Source of the DNA: Chinchilla lanigera
Lineage: Eukaryota > Chordata > Mammalia > Rodentia > Chinchillidae
Direction: 5' to 3'
NCBI RefSeq assembly: GCF_000276665.1
Contig: NW_004955480.1
Coordinates: forward strand, 5,656,763-5,720,762
Length of the DNA stretch: 64,000 bases
Both the position numbers and the translations under genes were made by a program. The notes under the pieces are model-generated. The model was not told the origin of the DNA, made no database searches, and saw only the letters and a list, made by a program, of their open reading frames with translations. This document shows, piece by piece, positions 1 to 10,759 of the stretch; the first letter of the stretch is position 1, and each line of letters starts with the position of its first letter.

Positions 1-46
1 GCTTGCCAGGCGGGCACTGTGCCGCTGAGCTAAATCCCCAGTCCCT
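1..46 (-). repeat. ID-type SINE, truncated by window edge
   Basis: The segment reads as the reverse complement of the 5' half of an ID SINE: the complement of GCTGGGGATTTAGCTCAG lies at its right end, followed leftward by the CTGCCTGGCAAGC stretch. ID elements derive from tRNA-Ala and carry an internal RNA polymerase III promoter; the A-box part is visible here. The 3' half and tail lie outside the window. Confidence 0.85.
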
Positions 47-439
47 GATCAAACATTCTGATTAATTTTGTTTTACCCTTTCCACTGTGGTCATCATTTA
101 ATGATCATCCCTAATCAGGGACAATCATATCAGGGGGTGCCCTTAAACTCTTCTAAATATTAAAGTTTGATAAGCATGATATCATTTTGTAGCATGTGTA
201 GATCAACAGAAATTGCAGTCTTCTAGAAGGTTTACTAGAATTTCTCCAAGTTCTTTCTTTTAAAATATTTTCCAGCCTTTCCCCCCAGATTATTATTATC
301 CACCCCTTCGAAGCATATTTTAAAATTCACATCTTTACAGAAGCCTTTGCTGATGACCTTTGCCTAACTCCAGTATCTCCTTTATGCACTTATAAGCATT
401 GGCAAACATTATACCCTGGAATCTAGAGCCGGCCTCTGT

Positions 440-800
440 AGACATGAAGATCAGCTATGAATTTTATACTGCTGCAACTTCTGACAAGTTGTTCATCTCT
501 CTGTGCCTGAGTCTCATCTTTAAAATGGAGGTGGTAGCTGGGTGTGGTGGTGCATGCTGGTAATCTCAGCACTTGGAAGGCTGAGTCGAGAGGATCACCA
601 CAAGTTCAAGGTCAGTCTGGGCTACACAGCAAGTTCAAAGCCAGCCAGAATTACAGAGCAAGACCCTGTATCAAAAAAAAAAAAAAAAAGACAAATAAAA
701 AAACATGGAGATAGTAATAGTTACCTACTACACTATGCTGTTCTGAAGATTAATGACTCAATGCATAAAAAGCACTTTTAACAATGCCTGAACATAAAGT
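440..800 (-). repeat. MIR SINE, antisense, split by a B1
   Basis: Left part (about 440-535) matches the antisense MIR core: a tract resembling 'acttctgacaagttgttcatctctctgtgcctgagtctcatcttt aaaatggag', in short pieces. The right part (about 705-800) continues with the expected 'gatagtaatagttacctac' and 'atgcctgaacataaa' end. The two halves would join if the B1 at 536-690 were removed, so the B1 landed in an existing MIR. MIRs are ancient mammal-wide SINEs with no coding capacity. Confidence 0.7.
536..690 (+). repeat. B1 SINE (7SL-derived) with A tail
   Basis: Begins with GCTGGGTGTGGTGGTGCATG, contains the 'taatctcagcac' and 'gaggatcac' blocks and ends in 'agaccctgtatc' followed by a run of about 17 A. 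This is the 7SL RNA-derived B1 layout. The right half has the second 'aagttcaaagccagcc' block seen in longer B1 forms. It interrupts a MIR. The 79-codon open frame crossing it is a by-product of the repeat. Confidence 0.9.
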
Positions 801-1744
801 TATATATTATTTATTAGTGATAATAAGGAAGTCAATAAGTAAGTGAGTGGTCATCTATTTACTCACTTAAAAAGTAGAAAAATAATGAAACAATCATTTT
901 ATATCATTTGTTTTCTATTATAAGCTTTATAAATGCAGAAACTTCTCATTGATTTTTTTTATTGCTGACCAGCAGTGGAAATTCCATAAATTGAATGGTT
1001 TATACCCATTCATTATTCATAATTTTGAGTGGTCATTGAGATCTATGCTCAGGGCTTCACATGAAAACATTGGCCAAACTGGGCTCCTGTCTAAGTGCTC
1101 AGGAAATAATTCCATTGCAAGCTCATTTGTCTTCCTTCCTGTTATGAGAAGCATTTGCTCTCATGGGTTGTAGCACTGAAGTCTTTTCCTTGCTGATTCA
1201 TAAGCAAGGCCAGTTTTAGTTCCATATGACCATGGGGACTCTATCTACTGTAGCAGCTTTACTCTTCAAGCCAATAATAATAAATATAAAATTTTTGTAT
1301 CACCAATGTATGTCGATTTAGAAAAATAAGAAAATCTTTTTCATATATTTGTTGGGTCCCTTTGGTAAAGTGTCATTCCAATCCTAATGTTTGCGTCTTG
1401 AATTTAAGTTCAAATGATCTGTCCATTGTTGAAATCAGGGTATTGAATCACCTGCTATTATTTTGGTGCTGTTTCTTCTTCAGTTCTGTTGATGTTTGCT
1501 TTATATATTTAGTGTTTGAGGTTAAGTGCATATATATTCACAATCACTAGTTATATGGTGAATCATTCCTTTTATCTTCATACAATTATATTATTTTTCT
1601 CTTGTAACAGATTTTACTTATTTTTTTCTGGTGTAATTATAGGCATTCTTAGTCTCTCTTCATTATCATTTGTGTTAAATATGTACTTTTTCCATTCCTC
1701 CATTTTCAGTCTACAGGTATCCTTAATGTTAAAGTAGACTGTGA

Positions 1745-2124
1745 ATAGTTCATTTTTACGGCTACAAAAAAAATACCACAGACTGAGTAATTTATAAACA
1801 ATACCACAGACTGAGTAATTTATAAACAATAGAATTATTTCATGGTTGTAGAGATTCAAAAGTCTAAGATCAAGGTGCTGCCAAAGTTGATCAGAGCAGA
1901 ACTATACTTCCAAACTAATGCTGTATTGCTGCATCCTCAAGCATTCTGTCTTCACTTGGCAAGGGGGATTAAGAGCACAAAAGCACTGCCTTCAACCATG
2001 AACTTTCTATAAAAGCACTAATATCACTCAAATGGTCAGAGTCCTCATGGCTTACTCACTTTCCAAATACCATATCTCTTTAATAGTGTTATAGAAGCAC
2101 CATCATTCAAACCATAGCAGCTGC
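1745..2124 (-). mobile_element. MaLR (ERVL-type) solo LTR, antisense
   Basis: Reads like an antisense MaLR LTR: 'ccacagactgagtaattta' and 'aagtctaagatcaaggtgc' near the left end, and the typical end 'attcaaaccatagcag' at about 2107-2122. There is no internal retroviral sequence on either side, so it is a solitary LTR. It carries an internal 28-bp tandem duplication (1773-1828). It is embedded in antisense L1 sequence. Confidence 0.7.
1773..1828. repeat. 28-bp perfect tandem duplication
   Basis: The 28-base unit at 1773-1800 (starts ATACCACAGACTG, ends TTATAAACA) is repeated exactly at 1801-1828. It lies in the MaLR LTR end. The two copies show no differences, unlike the diverged LTR around them, so the duplication is younger than the LTR or is an assembly artefact. 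Confidence 0.95.
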
Positions 2125-2196
2125 ATAGTGTTGAATAATTTTAATCCATGCACGCATCTTGCATCATTTGATTGGAGAATATAGTCCATGTACATG

Positions 2197-2295
2197 TAAA
2201 GTAATTATTTGGTAAAGGGAATTCAACTCAGGACCTTGTGCTGGCCAGGCAGGTGCTTGTGCCACTGAGCTATATCCCTGATTAAAGTAATTATT
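2197..2295 (-). repeat. ID SINE with target-site duplication
   Basis: ID body at about 2210-2282 in antisense orientation ('aggaccttgtgctggccagg', 'gccactgagctatatccc'). It is flanked by a 13-bp direct repeat, taaagtaattatt, at 2197-2209 and 2283-2295, the expected L1-type target-site duplication. No poly-T tail is left at the 3' side, so the copy lacks a full tail. Confidence 0.88.
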
Positions 2296-3188
2296 AAGAG
2301 GGAAAATTAGAATTATTTCATTAATGACTGGCTGTTTGTGGTTCCTTTGCTCTTTTGTCCCATCTTGTTGCTTTCCTTTATGAGGTGTTGAATTTTTAGA
2401 ATGGTGTTCTTTGATGCCTTTCTCTTTTATCTACTACAGATACTTTTTGCTTTGTAATTGCCACCTGGGTTTTACATGAAACATTTTATAGCATTCTAAT
2501 TTAAACTGAAAATAATTTCAATTAAATTAAACTCAAAAACCCTACACTTTTATCTCTTTTCCTCCACACTTTATGTCACCAGTTTACAATTTACCTCTTT
2601 GATGTATCTTGTATATTCATCAATAATTTTCCATAATGTTGGTTAACCTTTGCATTAGTTTGTTTCAATTACTTTTTACAGAAAATATAAAATGATCATG
2701 CTTTTGCTTTGCTTTAGCAACTACAAGCTTTAGCAATAACAGATCTATCTTTAATGATTTAACATCTTTCCACTGTTAGAGCCATTGATTTTCTGAACAT
2801 TGTTTCTTCTTCTACAGGTTTGGAATGCTGAGCACAAAACAATTTCAATGATGCTTTTTCCTTGTAAATAATTGATATTGGTTGTTGTCTTGTCCCACTG
2901 GCTTCACTTCCAAGTGTCCAAAATATATCCATTTGAAATTAATCATGCATGTTTGAAATAGCACAGAGGTGCTCCCTAAAATTATCTTATGAGTATCAAA
3001 GCAAATAAATTTGAATTTTGACAAAACATAGAAGAGATTAATAACTTTGTGTTGTGGAGGAGAATTATAATTCCCCATCCCTTTGACCAGGTCTTGATTT
3101 TAATGTTTGAATGAAACACTACATAAGACACGCAGTGTCTCAGTCTCAAAATAAAAAAAAAAACAAAACCTTTGAATCAGCATGTGAT

Positions 3189-3302
3189 TCAAATCAGTTT
3201 TCTTAGGGGCTGGGGATTTAGCTCAGCGGCAAAAGCGCCTGCCTGGCATGCGCGAGGTCGTGAGTTCGGTTCCCGGTACCGGAAAATCAAATCAGTTTTC
3301 TT
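3189..3302 (+). repeat. Young ID SINE with 16-bp target-site duplication
   Basis: Full-length ID body at 3206-3283: begins GGGGCTGGGGATTTAGCTC (A-box region) and ends GTTCGGTTCCCGGTACCGG (B-box region). A 16-bp direct repeat, tcaaatcagttttctt, lies at 3189-3204 and again at 3287-3302. The A tail is very short. The intact repeat flanks and near-consensus body point to a recent insertion. Confidence 0.95.
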
Positions 3303-3794
3303 TTCTCTCTGCTAAAAGATTGGCAATGTTCCGCATAGAAACTGCTCCATTAGTGTGGATATCAGAGGAAAGATGGGATGCAGTGAACCATTGGAGATGC
3401 ACTGTTGCCAAGAATGAGAAATGATCCTCTAACTCTGTATTTGTTACTACAGCGCAACTTGACATATACTGACATTCAATACTTGTAATTATAGTGATTA
3501 ATAGTCATTCCTTATTGAACTCAAGCTCAAAAGTAGACACTGGTAGATAAATAAATAAAGGCAACATCTGTCCTACTGGCACTTACTCACTACAGTGTAA
3601 AGGATTAAAAGTCTTATTAACTGGAAGACTATATTACTTTCACATTTCCCTCCAGTCTCTAGAATTCCCATCTCTTGAATTCTAAATTTGTCTAGCTGTG
3701 TAAAACAAAGCATAGAGGATGAATAATGTATGACTGTTAGATGAGAACCTGGGAGGCTGAGAAAGTTCACAAAACTAATTAATAAGTCAGTTAC

Positions 3795-3862
3795 CTTTTC
3801 TTCTGGCAATGATAATCCATTCCAGGAACATGAGTGCAAACAGGAGCAGATTCCACATCCAG
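3795..3862 (-). CDS. Possible 68-nt internal exon (unrecognised)
   Basis: On the minus strand an acceptor-like tract ending 'catgtctgcattgcag' (intron side at 3863 upward) is followed by 68 nt and a good donor, AAAAG|GTAACT (GT at 3794-3793). One frame reads WMWNLLLFALMFLEWIIIA then RRK, a membrane-helix-like stretch closed by basic residues; a second frame, starting LDVESAPVCTHVPGMDY, is also open. I do not recognise either peptide. Splice-like pairs this close together arise often by chance, so this is a weak call that rests on conservation in other mammals. Confidence 0.2.
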
Positions 3863-4544
3863 CTGCAATGCAGACATGATGAGAAGCTGTCAGAAATGAT
3901 CCTTCCCTTCTCTTTCAGTATCCATGAGGAAAAATCAGAGTCCACTCTGCTGCTTTCTTCACCTTCCAGAACTGCTCTCTAGAGCTATTCAACACTACTG
4001 TGCGCCACTGGGTATAGGGGACGTGATCAAGGGACACCACAGAAACAAACAGACTGCTCCATTATTTGGCTGTGACCTGCTTCTGGATTTCCAATGACTC
4101 TGGTGGATGGAAATGAAGCCATTGAAACCAATATGAGTTGGATCCGATGGGTGTGCCCCTCTCCCCTAATAGGAGCAGGCAGCATTTTACGGGACTCATA
4201 AAAGAGTTTATGAGGCTTTGATGGGAAGTTGGCAACACTGGCTGATGAAAAGCAGCTCTTCTGTGCACCTTCATGAAGGATTTATGGCCATAAATGTTTT
4301 CTCAGAACAAAGGCAGAGGAGGTTCCATTGGATTCAAAGGAAAGGGCCCTGGTAATGAATGGAAAGGGAAGAACTTAGTAGTCATGTGTCATTTAAGAAC
4401 ATGGAAAGACATCAGCATGCAGCAGAGACCTTGAACCGACATTCTGCACAAGAACACTTAGTCCACTCAGTCACTTATAAATGTTAACTTTATCTAGTGA
4501 CTACTCTCTCTTCCTCCCATTTCACGTTGGGACAATTACAGCCT

Positions 4545-4780
4545 AATAACTGAGATCAGGAGCTTTGAAGGCAGGCAACCTGGCTTTCAATTCTCCCCTC
4601 TAACATACTAGATGTGTGACTTCAGGTAAAGCATATAGCCACTTTGTTGTCCATTTCTTAGTCTTGCTTAAGGGCAGTTAGATGAGATTGTTTCACAAAC
4701 AATTAAAATAATATCTGCACAACAAAAACTATTAGGATATTGGTGAATATTCAGCAGAAGATGTGATTTTGAGACTCATT
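4545..4780 (-). repeat. MIR SINE, antisense
   Basis: Shows the antisense MIR order: 'aggcaacctggctttcaatt', then 'actagatgtgtgacttcagg', then 'ttagatgagattg'. Diverged from consensus as expected for an ancient mammalian SINE. Confidence 0.65.
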
Positions 4781-4959
4781 TTATACCATTATAAGCAAGT
4801 GAAGTGACCTACCAGATTCTAAGTTAACTTATTCACAACATAGCAGGACTAGGGTTGTGATGTAGAAATAAATTAAGATACTATATGTGAATACGGTAAG
4901 TAAACATTTAAGAGAGAATACAAATTTTAAAGGGATCATACAACTCTTCAAAATAGGTC

Positions 4960-5173
4960 CTTGAATAACAATGATAATCCCCAAACAGTATGTGTTATGT
5001 ACCATGTGTCAAATCCTGTTCTAAGTACTTTGAATTTATTAATGCACAAACTTCACTGCTTTGCTCTGAACTACCTACTTTATTATTGTCAGTCTAGAGA
5101 ATGGAGCAAACCAAGACACAGAGAGGAGAATGAACTTGCCTAAGGCAGAGAAAATACAACTCAGGCAGTCTGA
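4960..5173 (+). repeat. MIR SINE, sense
   Basis: Contains 'tgtaccatgtgtcaaatcct' and 'ctaagtactttgaa', followed by the core-like 'gacacagagaggagaatgaa' and 'ttgcctaaggcagag' and the end 'ctcaggcagtctgac'. That is the sense MIR layout almost from end to end. A run of T (5174-5191) follows directly. Confidence 0.75.
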
Positions 5174-5439
5174 CTTTTTTTTTTTTTTTTAACCCGGGCT
5201 ATATTTATTTTCTGTGATTTCTATAAATATTTGCAAATTTAGATATAAATTTTCAAATTGTCAGACATGCAGATTTTGTTCGAAGCAAACCAGATGGCTG
5301 GTTCTATGCATGTGGTAGGCATAGCTATAACTGATTTCACACAGAGAAAATGTGTGGCTTATCAAGTTTACATATATTTCCCTTATTCATTCCACAAGTA
5401 TTGACTGAATGTTTACCATGTGGTAAGCACCACCATAGA

Positions 5440-6165
5440 CGTTGACAAAAAAATTAGAAAATTCTTCAAAATGTTCATTGGGTTTTCTGAGTCTGCCACT
5501 TACAGCCCTCTTAGCCATTGCTTTACTTTACTCAAACAGGCTTTTATTATTATCAACAAATTAACCACATTCTCAAAAGGTCACATTCTTGTCCCTTACT
5601 ACAATGTTGTTATGAGTGTACATATGTGTTCTCATCATACAAACCATATTCAAAATCTTTGCTTACCATTTTTTGTTAAAAATTCCCCTCTACTTGGCTC
5701 AGTAATAATTTTTTCCACCTGGGAAGTGGTTTTCATTGACTCATTTTCCTCCCCAAGACTTTATTCAGGAACATTCCGGGACATCCCAGTGCTTCTTCTA
5801 AACTCTAGTCCTAGGTGCAGTGCCTTTCGAGATCAAGTCTCATAACTTGTCTCTAGTTTTACCTCTCATGAACTTCTCCATGCAGGAAAGCCTCCAACAG
5901 ATTTGGTTCTCTATCTTCTTATTTGGTCCAAACTCTACTTGTTCACTTTGTTCTCTGAGTGAACTCTCTTCTCTATGAGTCTCTTGTCTCTTCAGGGTGA
6001 GTACCATTTAGAAGGAAGTTTCCCTTTTCCTTCATTCAGTGGTAATTCACCATGCTCCTCTCCTACCTCTATCAGTACACTTACTTTATTTCACTACAAT
6101 CCATTCTATGATTGCCTGTCAGTCTCTGGTAAACTGTAACTACCCTAATGGCATGAATGATGTCT
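5440..6165. other. No identifiable gene; one 141-codon frame
   Basis: A plus-strand frame of 141 codons (5420-5845) starts near L2-like text ('tattgactgaatgtttacca'). It has no domain, and its start overlaps the repeat. I consider it a chance frame. Confidence 0.45.
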
Positions 6166-6169
6166 TCAG

Positions 6170-6265
6170 CATTTTATTCTTTCCCAGTGCTAGCAGAGCT
6201 GTAGTCCAGTAAAGGTTCACTAAGTGTTTACTGGGTGGGTGGATGGATGAATGAATGGATGCCTT
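6170..6265 (-). repeat. L2/MIR-class fragment with GGAT/GAAT run
   Basis: 'cccagtgctagcagagc' followed by 'ggttcactaagtgtttactg' and a GGATGGATGAATGAATGGATG run resembles the antisense end of L2 ('gtgcctggcacatagtaggtgctcaataaa' plus GAAT repeats). The simple repeat is probably a decayed LINE tail. Confidence 0.5.
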
Positions 6266-6348
6266 GATGATCATGGGCTCACATAACTAATATGCTAATC
6301 TTCCTACTAAAGCATATGATTTATGACATTTAGGACAAGAATTGATTA

Positions 6349-6597
6349 GAGCTGTGTGTGGTGGCGCACGCCTGTAATCCCAGCACTCAGGAGGCTGAGG
6401 CAGGATGATTGTTGCAAGTTCGAGACCAGCCTAGGCTACAAAGTGAGCTCAAGGCCAGCCTGAACTGCANNNNNNNNNNNNNNNNNNNNNNNNNNNNNNN
6501 NNNNNNNNNNNNNNNNNNNNNNNNNNNNNNNNNNNNNNNNNNNNNNNNNNNNNNNNNNNNNNNNNNNNNAGCAATTTATCGGTTCCCGGTACCAGAG

Positions 6598-6631
<34 letters not shown>
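6349..6631 (+). repeat. B1 SINE and ID 3' end around an assembly gap
   Basis: 6349-6469 is a B1-type SINE (TGTGGTGGCGCACGCCTG, then AATCCCAGCACTCAGGAGG). After the 100-N gap the sequence resumes with 'cggttcccggtaccagag' (6580-6597), the 3' end of this genome's ID SINE, and a run of about 30 A. The gap therefore hides the B1 end and the start of an ID element; whether they are one composite element or two insertions cannot be told. Confidence 0.8.
6470..6569. other. Assembly gap, exactly 100 N
   Basis: One hundred N in a row between SINE sequences. Fixed-length 100-N runs are normally placeholders of unknown size, so the real distance and the sequence here are unknown. A repeat-rich junction with a long A run is a typical place for assembly to fail. 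Confidence 0.99.
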
Positions 6632-6633
<2 letters not shown>

Positions 6634-6639
6634 AGATTA

Positions 6640-8150
6640 GATATTCTTATTGGCAATTGCCTCTTCTGAAAATATGTTATGAAATCATCTTAATACCTAC
6701 AATTAGCAAAACTACAACACAAAAAGCTTTAGAAAGAAAGATTCTGAGATTCTGCATATTGTACATCAACCACATCCATGAATATCTCTAGTGTCTCTAT
6801 TTCCAGTGCCTCCGGATAAATGTGAAGAGCACTTAAATGAAGAAACCCTCAGCATCACTCTGGCTCTGGACTCTTGCATGTCTGTGCTGCACCTCTCAAT
6901 GGAAAGCATGGGTCCAATATCTTGCATTTTTCAAACAAGGAGAAATTAAGAAATTCCATAACACATCATATATAACACTGTCATTTGCCAAGCTTATTGG
7001 GAATAAAGGAGGGTTTGTACCTGCCAAGGGACTGTTTTATAGCAAATTTTGAAAAGGATATTTATGAAAGAAGGAAATGCCAACCACCAACAGTCCCTGC
7101 CAAGTCTAAAACTCTAGAATTGTGTGTGAGACCATGAATCATTATGAGCACATATATACACATTCGTTTATATACATTTATGTGTGTATAAACACATATG
7201 TATTTTACCTATGTACCTACATAATGTGTGCAAACACTGGAGGGTTTAAGGGAAAATAGAATAATACAGAAGATGAAGAAACGGTAGAAAGGGGACTAAT
7301 TCCACTCAATTGACATAAAACAGTATTTCTGTGTACAAGATGAAAAGAAATAAGAGCAGACTCTGAAGATATTTTCATTCCTCTGCAGGTGAAACTATTA
7401 CTTTGTGCTTGTCAACAAAGAATACAGAGAAAATGTGTAATAAAAGAACACTGAAAACGTTCTATCATGTCTCTTGTTTTATTACATCTTGTAGCCTTCA
7501 ACTCTGCCTAAATATAACAGAAATAAAACAACAACAACAAAAAAGTAAAATATCCTTGGCTTTGCTTTTCCTATTTGCATGTTCTGGGAAAATATATTAG
7601 TGTGAGATTTGGGGGAGGCCATCACCTCACCCCCATTCATTTGCCAAGTCCATGTGAAAAGAGGAAGAATTAGTAAGAGAGGCAGTCCACAGTCTATCAA
7701 GTTGTGGCATAAGTATCTCTTTTTTTGAAAAACAACAAAGCCAAAACAACTATTCTAACCATGATCAAAAGCGAAGCACATGTACTACAAGTAGGAATGC
7801 ATTCAACTATTTTTTTTCTCTTTAAAAAACAACAACAATGAAGACAAAAACAAAAACAGCACAGAAACAACTAGTTTTTCCAGAAAAAAACTGACACTGG
7901 ATTTGTTTGGGTTGAAAGCAGCCATGTCCATCTCACTGCTTGAGGCCCATGTGAGGTCCTGAGAGCTCGTAATGCTGCCCTATAAGATTGTGAACCTTTA
8001 ACATTATGAGACTTAGGTGGCATTTTTCATGGCTCAGCTGTGCAATGCTTGAGTAGTGGGTGCTTTGGTGACAACCGAGTAGGAGAAGGGACTGCGCCAT
8101 GCTGACTCTGCCTCCCACACCCTTCATATAGCTGGTTTGTAGCCCTCTTT
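6640..8150. other. No identifiable gene or repeat
   Basis: AT-rich unique-looking DNA with an ATAC/CATA-rich patch at 7140-7225 and A-rich runs (7525-7545, 7820-7870). No coding signal. Confidence 0.45.
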
Positions 8151-8159
8151 TACAAAACC

Positions 8160-8640
8160 GTGTCTTGGTTACTCTTTTCTCCTTGCTGAGACAAAATACA
8201 CAACACAGCAAATCAAGGAAGGAAAGGTTTATTTAGCTTACAGTTTGTGGAGGTCTCAGTCTGCAATCAGCTGGCTCCAAGGCACCGCTGGCATGGCACA
8301 GGGGCAGCAGTCCAAGGCAGCCTAAGACCAAAAAAGCAACAAGATTACAAGGGGGGAAGCAAGTCTCTTTTCCCTTCTTATATTGTATATCAGCTATCTG
8401 CTCACACCCACACCTTCTGTCCCCTGCCTTCCTCTTGCACAGGCTCAGGATACCAAGTAAGGAACCTTGCCCCTTGCTGAGTCACTTAGTTAACCTTCTA
8501 AACGTCTCAAGATGACACATTTGAACAACATCCTAGAGCAGGAAGGGCATGTCCTTTTCACCCCAGGATGTAGAACTGCTGAGTCACTTAGTTATGCTTC
8601 TTGACTCCTCAAGTTGACACAATGTATCAACCCTAACAAA
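8160..8640 (-). mobile_element. Rodent-type MaLR LTR, antisense, with duplicated AP-1 sites
   Basis: Left end 'gttactcttttctccttgct' then 'gagacaaaatac' and 'aggtttatttagcttacagt' resembles the antisense end of MT/ORR-like MaLR LTRs. The right part holds an imperfect duplication with two exact TGAGTCA (AP-1) motifs at 8478-8484 and 8580-8586, 102 bp apart. The inferred right end lies near 'aaccctaacaaatgg'. No internal viral genes are present. The 92- and 77-codon frames here are by-products. Confidence 0.6.
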
Positions 8641-8854
8641 TGGTGTCTTTTGCTACTTACATACATTAAATGTATATTTTATAAGTGGCCCAAGATAATT
8701 GGCTTCACTTGGGAGATTTATTTTCCCTCTTTACTCAGAGTGGCCCAGGTAAAACAAAGATTTGCTATATAGCAATGGGCTTAGCGGGGAGCGGGTTAAC
8801 ACTTCATCACAGGCACTGTAAAAATGTCACTTCACACACTTCTCTAAACAATAC

Positions 8855-8995
8855 TGCATTGCAAACTCTTTCCCTATTTTATAAATGAGGTCACAATAGG
8901 CTGCATGCTTGAAGTAACCAGCTTAAGGCCATCCAACTAATCAATAAAAACATCAGGAGCCCTGTGTTTCTATCCCAAAACCATGGGCTTTGTAA
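8855..8995 (+). repeat. MIR SINE fragment, sense
   Basis: 'tattttataaatgaggtcac' followed by 'gaagtaaccagcttaaggcc' resembles the sense MIR core ('ttttacagatgaggaaac', 'taacttgcccaaggtcac'). The end 'caaaaccatgggctttgta' fits the MIR 3' part. The next 240 bases (to 9240) have similar wording and may be a second, poorer MIR. Confidence 0.6.
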
Positions 8996-9889
8996 CACTA
9001 ACCTTTGGTTCCTATTACTGTACATTTCAGTTTACATGCTCATTATTTTGTTAATCTAATTTTTCACATTACATCAAGTAAGAGGTAAGAAAAGTAACAC
9101 AGTTTAACTTTGATTGCGTAGATCATAAATGGAGCCTCAGAAAATTTAAACTATTTCCCCAAACTCACTTGTTCAGTGTAGAACCTGACATACACTAGGC
9201 CTTTTCATGCTAAAGCCAGCTCTTCTTGCAGTAAAGCATTCTGTGTTTCACCACATTCAACAGCAAGACAAAACATTACATATGCTTTTATTCTTTAACA
9301 GATTATCCCATTTAAAAATAACAGATTAGCATTTTACACACACAAACATAATGCACCATAGAATTACTTCAATATATATTGTATACTAAAATGTGTGATT
9401 TTTCATTAGGACAAAAAATCCCAATCAAATTATTCTAATGTAGGAAGGCTGAATAAAGAATAACAAAAACTCCTCCAGCCAAGGAAAATTACATAAACAC
9501 AAAACACACTAACAGCTCTACTCTGTAATAGTAATAGAGGCTTGAGCATGTCTTTGCTGATTGGACTGAAACAGCATTTTAATGAAATAACCTTCATTTG
9601 ACATTTAGCTAACAACTATTTCACAGAATCATGTTTCATTATAAAATGAGAGCCAATCTTAGCAATGATTACAACACCAGTTGTTATAAGAATGTTTCTT
9701 ATTTTATTCTCCCAATCAATACCCTCCAAAGCCTATCTTCTAGGATTTATTTTTCTGCTTATGATTTGAAAGAGGAGTGGAGGGGGCTGAGGAACTTCCC
9801 AAAGGACATTTTACTGAGGAACAGTATTGCTTTACAATTCCCAAAGTGAAGCTAAATACATTAGTACATTTTTCACTTTATAAAAACTA

Positions 9890-10020
9890 TTTAAAGGTAA
9901 GTGTTATTTTTCCATAAGTGAAAGAAGAAATTGAAGTCCATTGTACCTACTGGCTTTCCCAAGGTTGCATACTAGTCTGTCCAAAATGAGAATTGGAACT
10001 CAAATCTAGTAGAGTCCCAT
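9890..10020 (+). repeat. MIR SINE fragment, sense
   Basis: 'agtgttatttttccataag' and 'gaaattgaagtcca' followed by 'ctttcccaaggttgcatac' and 'aactcaaatctagtagagtc' follow the sense MIR order. Diverged, without clear ends. Confidence 0.6.
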
Positions 10021-10159
10021 ATATTATTTAATCTCCTTACATTGGATTTCATTTGATTTTCTTATGACTTCTAAAAAGTATTAAGAAGTTTCATGAATAT
10101 CAGGTTGGTCACAATCTCCTAGAGAAGTTTTTTAGAACTTAATACATCTTTGTATCTAA

Positions 10160-10329
10160 TTTTATTTTTTATTTTATTTTATTTTATTTTTGAGACAGGG
10201 TCTTACTGTGTAGTCCAGGCTAGCCTTAAACTCACTATGTAGCTCAGATTGGCCTCAAACTCACGGCAATCTTCCTGTCTCAGCCTCCTGAATACTGGGA
10301 TTACAGGCATGCATCACCATACCTGGCTT
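10160..10329 (-). repeat. B1 SINE, antisense
   Basis: Starts with an (ATTTT)n tract, the altered tail, then 'gagacagggtcttactgtg', 'cctcctgaatactgggatta' and 'ggcatgcatcaccatacctg'. It has the duplicated 'ggcctcaaactcac' type block of longer B1 forms. The 62-codon frame at 10249 lies partly in the repeat and is not a gene. Confidence 0.9.
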
Positions 10330-10759
10330 GTATCTAATTTAAAATCAATTGATTTTTTCAATTTTAGTTTATTAGAGCTGAAAGAAACTATAGAGAACAT
10401 TCACTCAGCAAAGAGTATTTTGTCATACTATGAGTAGCAATAATAGTGGGTCCTAAAGTTACAAAGATGAGTAATACACTATCCATGATTCCAAATAACT
10501 TGCTACAGTGCTAATTATTTGCATGTAAAAATGCAACTAAATAGCAAAACTTCCAGAGAAGAAGTACGTGAAAGGTAGGACTGGACAAAAAAAAAATGTG
10601 GTACTTTTCTCCTGGGTACAGGAAAGGGAAGGATTTACAAGGGGGTAACATTAATTGGTAGATAAAAAAATAGCAAGTAGAGAGAATGAGTGGACAACTG
10701 GTATACCTAAAAGTTTGGTGAGTTAGGGGACAATGCAATGAGAAACACACAGCTTGCCA

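Larger units (their letters stand above)
1285..2860 (-). repeat. Old L1 LINE, antisense, interrupted by LTR and ID SINE
   Basis: 1285-1744 matches the antisense of the 3' part of L1 ORF2, including a stretch like 'gatctgtccattgttgaaat', 'ttgctttatatatttagtg' and 'ccattcctccattttcagtc'. Similar antisense L1 text resumes near 2126 and runs to about 2860. Between them sit a MaLR LTR (1745-2124) and, further on, an ID SINE (2210-2282). No long reverse-transcriptase frame survives; stops are frequent on the minus strand. Right boundary is approximate. Confidence 0.65.

Noticed and set aside
3206..3283. tRNA gene
   Set aside because: The A- and B-box-like words belong to an ID SINE: no acceptor-stem pairing, A tail and target-site duplication present.
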